Positions 1-7,828 of a stretch of 64,000 nt of DNA are shown here, piece after piece (position 1 is the stretch's first letter; the number at the start of each line of letters is the position of its first letter). Made by a program: the position numbers and the translations under genes. The stretch comes from Streptomyces sp. SAJ15 (lineage in GTDB: Bacteria > Actinomycetota > Actinomycetes > Streptomycetales > Streptomycetaceae), in assembly GCF_007595705.1 (NCBI RefSeq), contig NZ_NISY01000008.1, forward strand, positions 62,001 through 126,000, read 5' to 3'. The notes below the pieces were generated by a model. That model saw only the letters and a list, made by a program, of their open reading frames with translations. It was not told where the DNA came from and made no database searches.

Positions 1-243
1 ACCGTCGGCAACCCCCGCGGAAGCGAGGGAATCGTCCTGCGAGAGCAGCGTCCCATCGGCAGCGACGAGGTGCCGAAGCATCGGCTGCGCCGCCGTATGG
101 TCGTCGAGCAGCCGCAGAATATCGGGAAGCAGACGCCCGATCGGCTCATCGGCAGGCAGAACCAGATCGACTCGCCGCCGGTCTCCGACCAACGTGACCC
201 GGCTCAGCTCCACCCGCTGTGACGCCACCCTCACACTCAGCAC
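1..243 (-). CDS. eccD: EccD, type VII secretion membrane protein (N-terminal part, runs off left edge)
   Basis: Reading from GTG at 243 the partial product (81 codons) begins VLSVRVASQRVELSRVTLVG and continues with L-P-A-D-E-P-I-G-x-L-L-P. This is the ubiquitin-like (YukD) cytosolic domain that opens EccD, the multi-spanning pore subunit of ESX/type VII secretion; the membrane segments would lie beyond the left edge. GTG codons at 234 and 228 are alternative starts. The gene lies 13 bases after the preceding small membrane-protein gene on the same strand, and downstream of WXG100-like and toxin genes, which supports the assignment. Identification rests on the N-terminal domain pattern and context only. 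Confidence 0.75.
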   Translation of the reverse strand, partial: MLSVRVASQRVELSRVTLVGDRRRVDLVLPADEPIGRLLPDILRLLDDHTAAQPMLRHLVAADGTLLSQDDSLASAGVADG

Positions 244-256
244 TCGAACAAACCTA

Positions 257-532
257 TCATCGCGAGGTCCCGTTGACGCTCGTGGGCGCGGTCCGCACCC
301 CAGGCCCCGGCCCCGCGTTCCCCCGCTCCCCCAACTTCCCCGACACGAAGGACCACCCGACACACCCCGCACACAACACGGCAGCCAGAGCGACCCCGGC
401 GAACGCCTTCCCGAGATTCTCATCGGTGGTACGACGACTGCGCCGCGCACCATGAAGCAAGGCATCACGCAACCGCCGGCGCCGCACCGCCACCGACTCC
501 AGCAACTGACTGTCGTAATCCTGCGCCGCCAT
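257..532 (-). CDS. Small single-pass membrane protein of the type VII secretion locus
   Basis: A 91-residue protein with a charged, Arg-rich N-terminus (RRRRLRDALLHGARRSRR) followed by one hydrophobic segment at about residues 44-65 (FAGVALAAVLCAGCVGWSFV) and a short Gly/Pro-rich tail. This resembles the arrangement at the start of EccB: a cytoplasmic basic arm, one transmembrane helix and an extracytoplasmic end. No enzymatic motif is visible. It sits 31 bases after the probable immunity gene and 13 bases before eccD, so it is probably co-transcribed with the secretion machinery. The function is not known; a role in anchoring or assembling the secretion complex is inference. Confidence 0.7.
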   Translation of the reverse strand: MAAQDYDSQLLESVAVRRRRLRDALLHGARRSRRTTDENLGKAFAGVALAAVLCAGCVGWSFVSGKLGERGNAGPGPGVRTAPTSVNGTSR

Positions 533-563
533 GACCCGCCCCTCCTGGCATCCCTGGAACAGC

Positions 564-1574
564 TCAGCTCTTACTGGCCAGTTCCCTCAACGTGGCCAGG
601 TCGATGGCCACCTTGGCAGCTTCTCGCTGTACCCGTCCTAGGCCCTCGGTGACGGGAAGTGCCGAGAATTCAGAAAGTGCTTCAGAAGGCCGCAGGCCGT
701 GCTCCTTCGCCTGCTGCAAACGTTCCAGCCACCTCAGACCTGCCTCGTAACCCTCATCCTCAGCGGCCTTTCGCGGCTCGTAGCTGGCCGCATCATCAGC
801 ATCAGACGCCCACAGGTAGCCAAGCACTCCGCGTTCTCCGACCACTGGCACGTACTCGACCTGTCCACTTGCCGAACGCGCGTATCCGGAAGGCTCGAAT
901 CCTTGCGGATGATGGAACACCCTGTATCGGTAAGGGATTTCGAAGCTCCCCCATACGTCAGAGGCAGAACCGTCCTCTTCGAAGTAGTTGTCCACTCCCG
1001 TTTCGGTCGGCTTGCCGAACCACGTGGGGTCGTCAGGGTCTGTCTCTGCATCCAGGACTTCCGAGATATCCCTGAGGACAGCCGCTAGTCGCGGGTAGTT
1101 TGCCGCGTAGACGTCTGACTGCCTCCGGCCCTTCAAGTCGTACGGCATCCATGCATCCGTGTAGGTCTGAAGCTGCACGCTGAAGAAGTCAGTCATGGCG
1201 GATACACCGAGCGAGAATACCTTGCCCTCAATGTGCTCGCCGTTGCCATCCAGCAGCACGCCAGCACACGTGATATACGCCTCCACACTAGCGATCTTCC
1301 CCGGGGCCGTACGCGCCTTCACCTCTCGAACCAGATTCTCCATGTCCTCAGCCGAGGCATGAACACCCAAATCGACTTTTCCCTGGAATAGCTGATTACC
1401 TGGATTTCCGTACGCCGGGATCGAAATGGTCGCAGACTCGCCTCTCACAGCAAGCCGGCGCTCCACCAGCACGGAATGGACCGCGCTAAGTCCAAGGAAG
1501 CACTCCGCGACCTGGTCATCAATATCCTGATCACGCCCCCAGGTCCACCGCGCAACGGGAGTTGAAGCGATCAC
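564..1574 (-). CDS. Probable immunity protein paired with the type VII toxin
   Basis: A 336-residue, acidic, soluble-looking protein with no signal peptide or transmembrane segment and no family I can name. Its ATG overlaps the toxin stop codon by four bases (ATGA, 1571-1574), so translation is probably coupled to the toxin gene immediately upstream. In polymorphic toxin loci, the gene tightly coupled behind a toxin usually encodes the cognate immunity protein; that is the basis of the call. Aromatic-rich stretches (FEIPYRYRVFHHPQGFEP, WRWLER-like segments) and many Asp/Glu residues would suit a globular inhibitor. It could also be an accessory factor for secretion. Confidence 0.55.
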   Translation of the reverse strand: MIASTPVARWTWGRDQDIDDQVAECFLGLSAVHSVLVERRLAVRGESATISIPAYGNPGNQLFQGKVDLGVHASAEDMENLVREVKARTAPGKIASVEAYITCAGVLLDGNGEHIEGKVFSLGVSAMTDFFSVQLQTYTDAWMPYDLKGRRQSDVYAANYPRLAAVLRDISEVLDAETDPDDPTWFGKPTETGVDNYFEEDGSASDVWGSFEIPYRYRVFHHPQGFEPSGYARSASGQVEYVPVVGERGVLGYLWASDADDAASYEPRKAAEDEGYEAGLRWLERLQQAKEHGLRPSEALSEFSALPVTEGLGRVQREAAKVAIDLATLRELASKS

Positions 1575-3874
1575 GAAATTCCTCCTGGCGTGAACTTGCC
1601 GCCCGGCGGGATCATCAAGGTCCCGTCCTCGACGCGAATAACGAACTGCATATTGTAGCTGCCATAGAGCCCACTCAAGCGTTCAGCTATGTTGTTGGCC
1701 GCCAGATCCTCCAGCGTGCCCTTCGTGTCGATAACGAAGGTCTGCACGTCGGCCCGAGAGTCGATCAGCTGCCCTCTGTTACTGAGGATCTTGTTGATCA
1801 ACTTCTTCGGGTTCTGGATATCCTTGAACTGATATCCGTAGGTAGTCCCATCCGAGTCGCGCGCCACAACATCGAGATCGGTGCGCTCGCCAGTAACGAC
1901 CCCGGGCTTGAGTTCATAGCCTGCCTTAGCCTCGAAGGCGATATCGCGCACACCGCTGGCCTGCAGCCGATCAGCCAGTCGTAGCTGCTCAATTCCACCT
2001 GCCATCTTGTCCGCATGGCTCAGGCTGGAAACAACCTGGTCATAGCCTTCGCTCCCGGTATGTCTACCAGATGCGATTGTGTCGGCGATCTCTTGACCGG
2101 CGGGGTGGCGAGACAGATTGTCCAGCACCTTCTCCAAGTCGCCGGGCTTAACCTTCGAGCCTCGCAGTTGGTCCCGGATCTTCTGTTCGGCCTCACCGCC
2201 ACGCTCGAACGGCCGTGGTTCGTCACCGCTGGGGAGTCCGTCCTGGCCTCTCTGACCGTGCGCCCCAGTACCATCCGGACCGTCGTGCCCGCCACCACCG
2301 GGTCCATCGTGCCCACTACCTGCACCAGCATGGCCACCACTTCCGGTCACTGGCGCGTCGTGGGCTACTGGACTGCTGCGATCACCCCTGAATACGTCAC
2401 CCGATCCCGAACCGTGGCTGCTCGGCTCTGATACGTCTTGGCTCGCGGGCGGACCCGTGCCTGAGTTCTCGTTCCTGCCGTGAGGCGTAGGGTTGTCGCC
2501 AGTTCGGTTCGTGGCGTTCAATTCGTTCTCACGCCCGCCCACTCCGGCGAGTTCGTGGTCTCTCGCGAGGGACACGTCCTCGCCTTGAAGCCGCTCGTTG
2601 GCGGATCGTTCCTGCGGTACGTCCTTGGCGTGTTGATGAAGCGTGCCGTCAGCGTTATAGAGGCTGCCGTCCTTGTCGTAAGCCTGACCGTTAGGCAGTT
2701 CAAGCGTGCCATCGGGGCGCACCACCGTGTTGTCACCGAAGCGCAGTGAACCGTCCGGGAGTTCGGCGTATCGGCCCGCGTAGACGTTCTTCAGTCCGGC
2801 CACCACGTCGGCAACCTTGACCTTGCCGACGCTGCCGGCCTTGCCCAGTGCCCCCGTCACATACGTCATGGGGTCGGCCAGGCGCCCACCCTGGCGTATC
2901 GCATTGATCGCCTTGGCGCCCTTACTGGCAGCGTTGGCCGCCTGGCCCGCCTTGGTCGGTGCGGCGATCGCGGTCAGGCCGTTGAAGACCACCACTCCGG
3001 TTGCCCGGCCGGGATTCTTCTTCCACTGGTCGTAGGCGACCAGGCTCTTTCCGGTCTCCTTCGCGACCTGTTTGCTCTCGCGCAGAAATTCCGGGAGCGC
3101 GTCCTCCGGCTTGTTCCGCCAGTAGGGGGACATCCAGACGGTGGCGCCGACGCCGAGCATGGCCAGGCCTTTCCACGAGGCCTTCATCTCGTCGATGCCG
3201 TGGAACCCGGTGAGAGTGAGTAGACCGTCGATGGTGCCCCACACGCCATCGATGAAGAACCCTTCGAGCCCCTCGTAGATGTAATGAGTGGCGTCAAACT
3301 TTGAGTACTTCTTCTCTGCGGGCTTTCCCCACGGCGCCTCTTCCGGCTTATCAGCCTTCTCCGCACGCGCCTCGTACGCCTTGGCCTTGTCCTTGAGTGT
3401 CGTGCCGCCGTGCAACATGGCGATGCTGTCGTGTGCCCGCTCCTCGGCCGCACGGAATGCCTTCACCGCAGCTTCCACGGCATCGAAGATCTCGTTGTGT
3501 TCGTCGACCTTGTCCTGGTCCCTCTCCCAGCCGGCTTCGTCCTCCACACTGTCGACGAACAACGCCGCTTGCGTTACCAGCGACTTCAGCTTCTCGACGA
3601 TCGGCCTGATTTCGATCGCGTAGCTGTCCAGCGCGCTCCAAATCCACTCCAGCTCCCCCGCGAAATCGTCCGCGGTGTCCCGCACCACAGCGGTCGTACC
3701 GAAGAGCTGCTCCGCCTCCGGTGCCTCGTAGAAGGACTTCATGGTCTGGAAACTGGTGTGAATATCCGAACCAGTCTTACGGATCTTGCCCGCGATCGTC
3801 TTGAACGCCAGCGCGTCCGTCTCCAACTGCTCCAGATTCCCCGTGAACAGCGGAATCCCCTGGACGTTGATCAC
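1571..3874 (-). CDS. Type VII-secreted polymorphic toxin with C-terminal PD-(D/E)xK-like nuclease domain
   Basis: The preferred start is GTG at 3874, which overlaps the upstream stop codon by four bases (GTGA), giving 767 residues. A longer ORF could start at GTG 3895. Residues 1-160 are a long alpha-helical WXG/LXG-like region. Next come a hydrophobic central part (about 190-330), short DG-repeat units (PDGSL, PDGTL, KDGSL, ADGTL), and a Gly/His/Ser-rich flexible spacer. The last about 190 residues form a separate domain containing FEAKAGYE, then TDLDVVA and, after a short turn, YGYQFKD. This E...D...QxK order suits the PD-(D/E)xK nuclease fold with the common Gln variant. The architecture matches contact-dependent or secreted toxins of Gram-positives. 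Nuclease activity is inferred. Confidence 0.65.
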   Translation of the reverse strand: MINVQGIPLFTGNLEQLETDALAFKTIAGKIRKTGSDIHTSFQTMKSFYEAPEAEQLFGTTAVVRDTADDFAGELEWIWSALDSYAIEIRPIVEKLKSLVTQAALFVDSVEDEAGWERDQDKVDEHNEIFDAVEAAVKAFRAAEERAHDSIAMLHGGTTLKDKAKAYEARAEKADKPEEAPWGKPAEKKYSKFDATHYIYEGLEGFFIDGVWGTIDGLLTLTGFHGIDEMKASWKGLAMLGVGATVWMSPYWRNKPEDALPEFLRESKQVAKETGKSLVAYDQWKKNPGRATGVVVFNGLTAIAAPTKAGQAANAASKGAKAINAIRQGGRLADPMTYVTGALGKAGSVGKVKVADVVAGLKNVYAGRYAELPDGSLRFGDNTVVRPDGTLELPNGQAYDKDGSLYNADGTLHQHAKDVPQERSANERLQGEDVSLARDHELAGVGGRENELNATNRTGDNPTPHGRNENSGTGPPASQDVSEPSSHGSGSGDVFRGDRSSPVAHDAPVTGSGGHAGAGSGHDGPGGGGHDGPDGTGAHGQRGQDGLPSGDEPRPFERGGEAEQKIRDQLRGSKVKPGDLEKVLDNLSRHPAGQEIADTIASGRHTGSEGYDQVVSSLSHADKMAGGIEQLRLADRLQASGVRDIAFEAKAGYELKPGVVTGERTDLDVVARDSDGTTYGYQFKDIQNPKKLINKILSNRGQLIDSRADVQTFVIDTKGTLEDLAANNIAERLSGLYGSYNMQFVIRVEDGTLMIPPGGKFTPGGIS

Positions 3875-4323
3875 GACTTGTACACACCTCGCCACTCCGC
3901 ACCGGTCTGCGAGGCCGGAATGACACGCGGAGCCTCGAAGCCCTCTGGCGGCAAGAGCGCATTACGCTGCGCCTCGGCTGCCATCTCGAGGTCCCCGTCG
4001 ATGTAGGCGGTCGTCGCCCCCGTCGCCCCATCCAGCGACCTGCCTGAGCGAGCGACCATGTACTCAAGGCATACGCCCCGATCCTTGAAGTACTCCGCCA
4101 ACGCCACCGCTACCAGACCCAGCTCGTTGGCGTACGCGTCGCCGACCACCGGCTTACCCTCACGGGCCACATCGTTGCCGAGGATGGTGCCGGATGACGC
4201 AGCGGCGCTCTCCACCAGCGCGCTGAGGGACTTACCCTCACCCTCGATCTGACCGATGATCTCGGCGGTGTTGAGCAACACACCCCGCACGCCCGGCGGG
4301 TCGATGTCCCAGTCCTTGTCCAT
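3871..4323 (-). CDS. Small accessory protein of the type VII toxin module (possibly DUF6507-like)
   Basis: A 150-residue protein starting MDKDWDIDPPGVRGVL and predicted to be mainly helical, with a W-D-x-x-P-x-G-V start and a short Pro-rich tail. Similar small proteins starting with a 'WDI-P-GV' motif (I believe the DUF6507 type) occur beside WXG100 genes in Streptomyces; I cannot verify this here. It lies 70 bases after the ESAT-6-like gene and its stop overlaps the toxin start by four bases, so it is probably a secretion partner or chaperone made together with the toxin. No catalytic motif is visible. Confidence 0.6.
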   Translation of the reverse strand: MDKDWDIDPPGVRGVLLNTAEIIGQIEGEGKSLSALVESAAASSGTILGNDVAREGKPVVGDAYANELGLVAVALAEYFKDRGVCLEYMVARSGRSLDGATGATTAYIDGDLEMAAEAQRNALLPPEGFEAPRVIPASQTGAEWRGVYKS

Positions 4324-4393
4324 ATCTCCCCCTGGTTACGCATGCCCCGTGTGTGGCAATGACCGAGCAATGGCGGCGGCCCGGTCGTACGCC

Positions 4394-4702
4394 TCAACCG
4401 ATGGCGTCCACCGCAGCCTTGGCCCGCGCCAGGGTCTGCTGAGCGGTCCCGTCGTTCTTCTCCAGCGTGGTGCGCACCAGCTGAATGATCGACCTCACCT
4501 CAGCGGCCGCGTTGTTCCAGCGGACTTCCTTCGCGTGGTACTCGTCCGCGACCCCGTCCGCCGTGAAGTCCGCCATCGCGGCCTTCACCGCCTGGTCGCG
4601 GTCGTTGAGCACCTGCTCCAACCGTGCGATCACGACGGTGATGTTCCCCTGCACCTCACCGGAGGCACCGGAGTCGTAACTACGACGGTCCTGGCTAGCC
4701 AT
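4394..4702 (-). CDS. ESAT-6/WXG100-like small secreted protein
   Basis: 102 residues forming two helices around a turn with the sequence RWNNAA, in place of the canonical W-x-G. The size, charge pattern and placement match the Streptomyces proteins annotated as pore-forming ESAT-6 family. Such proteins are leaderless and are exported as helical hairpins by the type VII apparatus, often as a dimer with another WXG100 protein. The partner is probably the next gene upstream, 17 bases away on the same strand. The toxin and eccD follow on the same strand, so this is probably one transcription unit. Confidence 0.75.
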   Translation of the reverse strand: MASQDRRSYDSGASGEVQGNITVVIARLEQVLNDRDQAVKAAMADFTADGVADEYHAKEVRWNNAAAEVRSIIQLVRTTLEKNDGTAQQTLARAKAAVDAIG

Positions 4703-4719
4703 GCTTTCGTCCCCCTGCC

Positions 4720-5052
4720 TCAGCGCCCGGAGAACCGAGCAGCATCGAAGTTCGCCGCGGCCAACGCGGAATGAGCGTTGTCAGCCGACTCCTGGTCACC
4801 AGTGCCGAACGCCTTGTCCATCCCGGACTGTCCGCCCAGAATCTGGCTGAGCGCCCCGTTCAATGCTGAAGTAATTTCATCAGCGTTCAACTTAAAGGTG
4901 TCAAACGCCGTCTTGCCGGCACCGTTGAACCGGCCCTCCAGCGGCTCGGCCGCAGCAACCAACTGCCTGATGAGTACACCCAAGTCGTTGCTCGAACCTG
5001 CGGTTTGCGTTGTCAGGGTCGACAGCGCAGTACTGCCCATATCGAATTTCAT
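4720..5052 (-). CDS. WXG100-like secreted protein, first gene of the toxin operon
   Basis: I chose ATG at 5052, giving 110 residues, because a GGGGTGG ribosome-binding stretch precedes it and the longer reading frame upstream is compositionally poor. The product starts MKFDMGSTALSTLTTQTAG, has a helix-turn-helix hairpin with FNGAG at the turn (a degenerate WXG, about residues 42-46), and ends with AARFSGR. This is the size and shape of a WXG100 substrate. It is the first gene of the minus-strand module, so the promoter should lie in the gap above 5052. Confidence 0.7.
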   Translation of the reverse strand: MKFDMGSTALSTLTTQTAGSSNDLGVLIRQLVAAAEPLEGRFNGAGKTAFDTFKLNADEITSALNGALSQILGGQSGMDKAFGTGDQESADNAHSALAAANFDAARFSGR

Positions 5053-5330
5053 GCCCCACCCCGTGTCTGATCGTGACAGCGTCACACGCTCACGGCCGCT
5101 ACACGCACATGCCCCTGCAGTGCCGGTCATACCACCATACAGATTGCAGGAAGCTGCCTGTGACTTCGCCTCGACACGCTGTAACGTGCGCTTGCTTGGG
5201 GAAACCAACAAGGCGCCGTCTACGCCCGGATGAGGTCGCTGGCGACCGCGCCCGGGGTTGGCCATGCGTCAGATGACACGGCCGTGACGCAGGGAATCGT
5301 CGACTGCTACGCCGTGATAGCCCCCTGTTG

Positions 5331-5560
5331 GCGGTCGCGCGGAGCAACGAACTGTCCGGCCGCTGCGCCTCCGCCAAGGCCGGCTTCGAAGGACTCACAC
5401 GCGTGCTCGCCCGCGAGCTCGGCCCCACCGGCATCACCGCCAACTGTGTAGCTCCCGGCTCCATCCACCTCCCCATCGAAGACTCGGTCGTCGAAGACCC
5501 GGAAGCCATGCCCTGTCGGCAGCTCGCCCGCCAATGCGTTCAGCACGCAGCCCAGCACCC
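5331..5560 (+). pseudogene. Short-chain dehydrogenase/reductase fragment
   Basis: An in-frame stretch reads SAKAGFEGLTRVLARELG, then P-T-G-I-T-A-N-C-V-A-P-G-S-I. This is the unmistakable region after the catalytic YxxxK motif of classical SDR oxidoreductases. The Tyr position four residues before Lys is Cys, and neither the N-terminal Rossmann GxxxGxG nor the NNAG motif is present upstream. Homology fades after about residue 75 of the frame. The fragment is therefore a remnant of a longer gene, probably left by a deletion or insertion near the tRNA. Confidence 0.7.
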
Positions 5561-6130
5561 ACGAGCCGCCCACGGCCCGCCGCAACGGAACCGCGACCGA
5601 TCTTCTGGACCCAGTCACTCACGCACGCCCCACGTGGCGGGGGCGTCAGTTGCGATGCACACCCCCCTTCGCCCACCGCCCCCGAGGCGAGTCGTATCCC
5701 CATCGCATGACACCAATGACGGCGGCCGCCGGCTCACAACAGCCACCAACGCCGCTCCCACCTCTGGGAGTCAACAGAAGAAGGCCGTAGACAAGGGACA
5801 AGAGCTCGTCATGGACCAAGCCGAATGCCCCAGACCGCCGCCCTCGAGTGCCGTGAGCTGCCCGCATGCCTCACCCTCCCCGCCACCGGGCGCTCCCCCA
5901 CCACCGGACCGGGATCCTCACCTGGGAGCACCATCGACGGTGAACCGGTCACCGCGCCCGCCCGGGCGACAAGGGGCAATTGGCTCCCGGGAACCATCCC
6001 GCACACGCGTCCGTACGCCACGACCGGGCGACAACAGCGACATACGGTTGACGACCGCGCCCAACCACCGCGACCGGCCGGACACATCGACCGGATCGGA
6101 TGACGGAAAAAACGGACACAGTTGACGTCT

Positions 6131-6178
6131 TGGGAGCATGGGAGCACGAGCGCTCCCAGAGGGCTCCCACCTGGGAGC
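6131..6178. repeat. Cluster of five TGGGAGC motifs in alternating orientation
   Basis: TGGGAGC occurs at 6131-6137, 6139-6145 and 6172-6178. Its complement GCTCCCA occurs at 6152-6158 and 6163-6169. A further copy is at 5923-5929. The alternating arrangement allows several competing hairpins and lies about 65 bases from the 3' end of the tRNA. It could be a protein-binding array, a recombinase arm-site cluster, or just stable hairpins. Confidence 0.5.
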
Positions 6179-6192
6179 AAACACACGTACGC

Positions 6193-6227
6193 CAAAGGCC
6201 GCTTCCAAAGATCGGAAACGGCCTTTG
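6193..6227 (-). terminator. Hairpin downstream of tRNA-Pro
   Basis: A 14-base arm, CAAAGGCCGCTTCC, faces GGAAACGGCCTTTG across a 7-base loop with one G-T type mismatch. It lies 16 bases past the tRNA 3' end on the tRNA's strand. There is no long T run, as is common in Streptomyces. Confidence 0.65.
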
Positions 6228-6243
6228 ACCTGCGATAACACCG

Positions 6244-6317
<74 letters not shown>

Positions 6318-6484
6318 GTGCTCGTTCGGTCCGGGGTTTTCCCCGTTCCGACCGCGCACGAGAACAATACCGCACTTCAGGGGGTGCTCGCCTCCACCCT
6401 GGAGGCGGGAGCACGCTCGGGGCTCAGGGTGGGATGAGTAGCCGTACTCATGCGCGGGGGTCACGGGGCGAGCACGCTACGCGC

Positions 6485-6778
6485 ATGACGACTCCATCGA
6501 TTCAGCGGCCGACGACGACGGCCTTCTTCATTCAGGCGGCGATCTCGTTCGGGATCTCGCTGGCGGCCGTGGCGTACGGGATCGTGAAGCTGCCCCTGGG
6601 GACCTGGGAGCGGGCGTTCCTCGCGCTGGGGCTCGTGTTCGTCGTGACCTCGAGCTTCACGCTGGCCAAGTGCGTGCGGGACCGACAGGAGGTCGAGGAG
6701 ATGACCAACCGGGTGGACAAGGCCCGGATCGACAAGCTGCTGATCGAGCAGGACGTGTTCAAGCCGGGGAGCGTCTGA
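6485..6778 (+). CDS. YiaA/YiaB-family inner membrane protein
   Basis: 97 residues starting at ATG 6485 (MTTPSIQRPTTTAFFIQAAI). Two hydrophobic segments, at about residues 13-33 and 42-62, flank a short loop LPLGTWERA, and the tail is charged (RDRQEVEEMTNRVDKARIDK). This two-helix layout is typical of the YiaA domain family of small membrane proteins of unknown function. The gene stands alone, 170 bases upstream of the tRNA promoter side and convergent with the hydrolase gene downstream. The exact role is unknown. Confidence 0.8.
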   Translation: MTTPSIQRPTTTAFFIQAAISFGISLAAVAYGIVKLPLGTWERAFLALGLVFVVTSSFTLAKCVRDRQEVEEMTNRVDKARIDKLLIEQDVFKPGSV

Positions 6779-6856
6779 TCACCCGGCCGCACCCTGCTTG
6801 GATATCGGATACGGGAGTATCGAACACTATTTCGATTGCACGGGTGGGAGAGCCGT

Positions 6857-7828
6857 CTATATGCGGGTCTCCAGCCATGCCAGCAGGTCCGCCTCCACCT
6901 GCGCGCGGTTGGTCTCGTTGAGGATCTCGTGGCGGGCGCCGGGGTAGCCCTTCCAGGTGAGGTCGCGGGTGCCGATGTAGCGGAAGTCCTCAAGCAGTTC
7001 GTAGACGAGCGTCATGCGCTGGTTGCAGGGGTCCTCGGTGCCGACGGCTATGTGCACCGGAAGGGTGGGCGGGATGCGCGCCTGGTTCCGGGGGTTGTTG
7101 ATCTTGCGGACGGCCCGCACCCAGTCGAGGGACAGCCCGGCGCTGAACGGGAAGCCGCAGCGCTCGTCGGCGGCGTACGCCTCGACCGCCTCCGGGTCGC
7201 GGGAGAGCCACTCGAAGCCCGTGCCGAATTCGTACGGGTCGTTGAACAGGGCGAAGAGGGTCGGGGTGAAGGTGGACAGCGCGGTGCGGCCGCGCTCGGC
7301 TATCTCGCGTTCGATGTGGGCGGCGAGCTCGTCGATCTCCACTCCCGGGAGGGTCCGGAAGGTGCCGGAGAGCATCAGGCCGGCCAGCTCGTCACCGTGC
7401 TCCTGGGCGTAGTCGCGAGCCAGCATCGAGCCCAGGCTGTGGCCGAAGAGGACCAGCGGGGCGCCCGGGTGGTCGGCGCGGGCGCGGGCGCTCAGGGCGC
7501 GCAGGTCGGAGACCATCAGTCGCCAGCTGTCCTCGCCCACGACCCCGTAGCCGCCGGTCGCCTCCGCCGTCGCCCCGTGGCCGCGCAGGTCGGCGGCGAC
7601 CACCACATAGCCCTCGGAGGCGAGTAATCGGGCGAAGCGGTCATAGCGCAGGGCGTACTCCGCGGCCCCGTGCACGATCTGCACGATCGCCCGGGTGGCC
7701 CCGGTTCGCCCCCGCTCCGGCTCCTCCCGTCCCCTCGCCACCCCCGGGGCCCACGTGTACGTCGCCACCCGCACCCCGTCGGGCGTCTCCAGGTAGTCGG
7801 TGCGGAACGCGGTGTCGGTGGCTGACAT
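6857..7828 (-). CDS. Alpha/beta hydrolase, monoacylglycerol lipase-like (serine aminopeptidase S33/Hydrolase_4)
   Basis: 323 residues from ATG 7828, chosen because CAGGAGA lies about 7 bases upstream and the start MSATDTAFRTDYLETPDGV suits the family. Visible features: oxyanion HG (VHGAAEYALRYDRFA), the DLRGHG element, the nucleophile elbow GHSLGS, the acid in VGTEDPCN, and the catalytic His in YPGARHEILNE near the C-terminus. This is the standard lysophospholipase/monoglyceride lipase layout, with a helical lid after the nucleophile. There is no signal peptide, so it should act in the cytosol. The substrate is not predictable. It is divergent from the amidohydrolase gene across about 370 bases. 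Confidence 0.88.
   Translation of the reverse strand: MSATDTAFRTDYLETPDGVRVATYTWAPGVARGREEPERGRTGATRAIVQIVHGAAEYALRYDRFARLLASEGYVVVAADLRGHGATAEATGGYGVVGEDSWRLMVSDLRALSARARADHPGAPLVLFGHSLGSMLARDYAQEHGDELAGLMLSGTFRTLPGVEIDELAAHIEREIAERGRTALSTFTPTLFALFNDPYEFGTGFEWLSRDPEAVEAYAADERCGFPFSAGLSLDWVRAVRKINNPRNQARIPPTLPVHIAVGTEDPCNQRMTLVYELLEDFRYIGTRDLTWKGYPGARHEILNETNRAQVEADLLAWLETRI

Larger units (their letters stand above)
5053..6243. other. Decayed intergenic region between the type VII module and tRNA-Pro
   Basis: About 1.2 kb with no intact gene. It should contain the promoter of the WXG100-led operon near 5053-5200, a short-chain dehydrogenase fragment, a TGGGAGC repeat cluster and a terminator-like hairpin next to the tRNA. 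Open frames are present on both strands, but none has a credible start, codon bias or protein pattern apart from the dehydrogenase fragment. Confidence 0.6.

Noticed and set aside
5053..5265. Longer WXG100 protein starting at 5265
   Set aside because: The added residues are Arg/Cys/Ser-rich and unlike WXG100 proteins; ATG 5052 gives the standard length with a ribosome-binding site.
5328..6125. 265-codon frame containing the dehydrogenase segment as an intact gene
   Set aside because: Only about 75 residues match the SDR family and the rest is Pro/Arg-rich noise; treated as a pseudogene.
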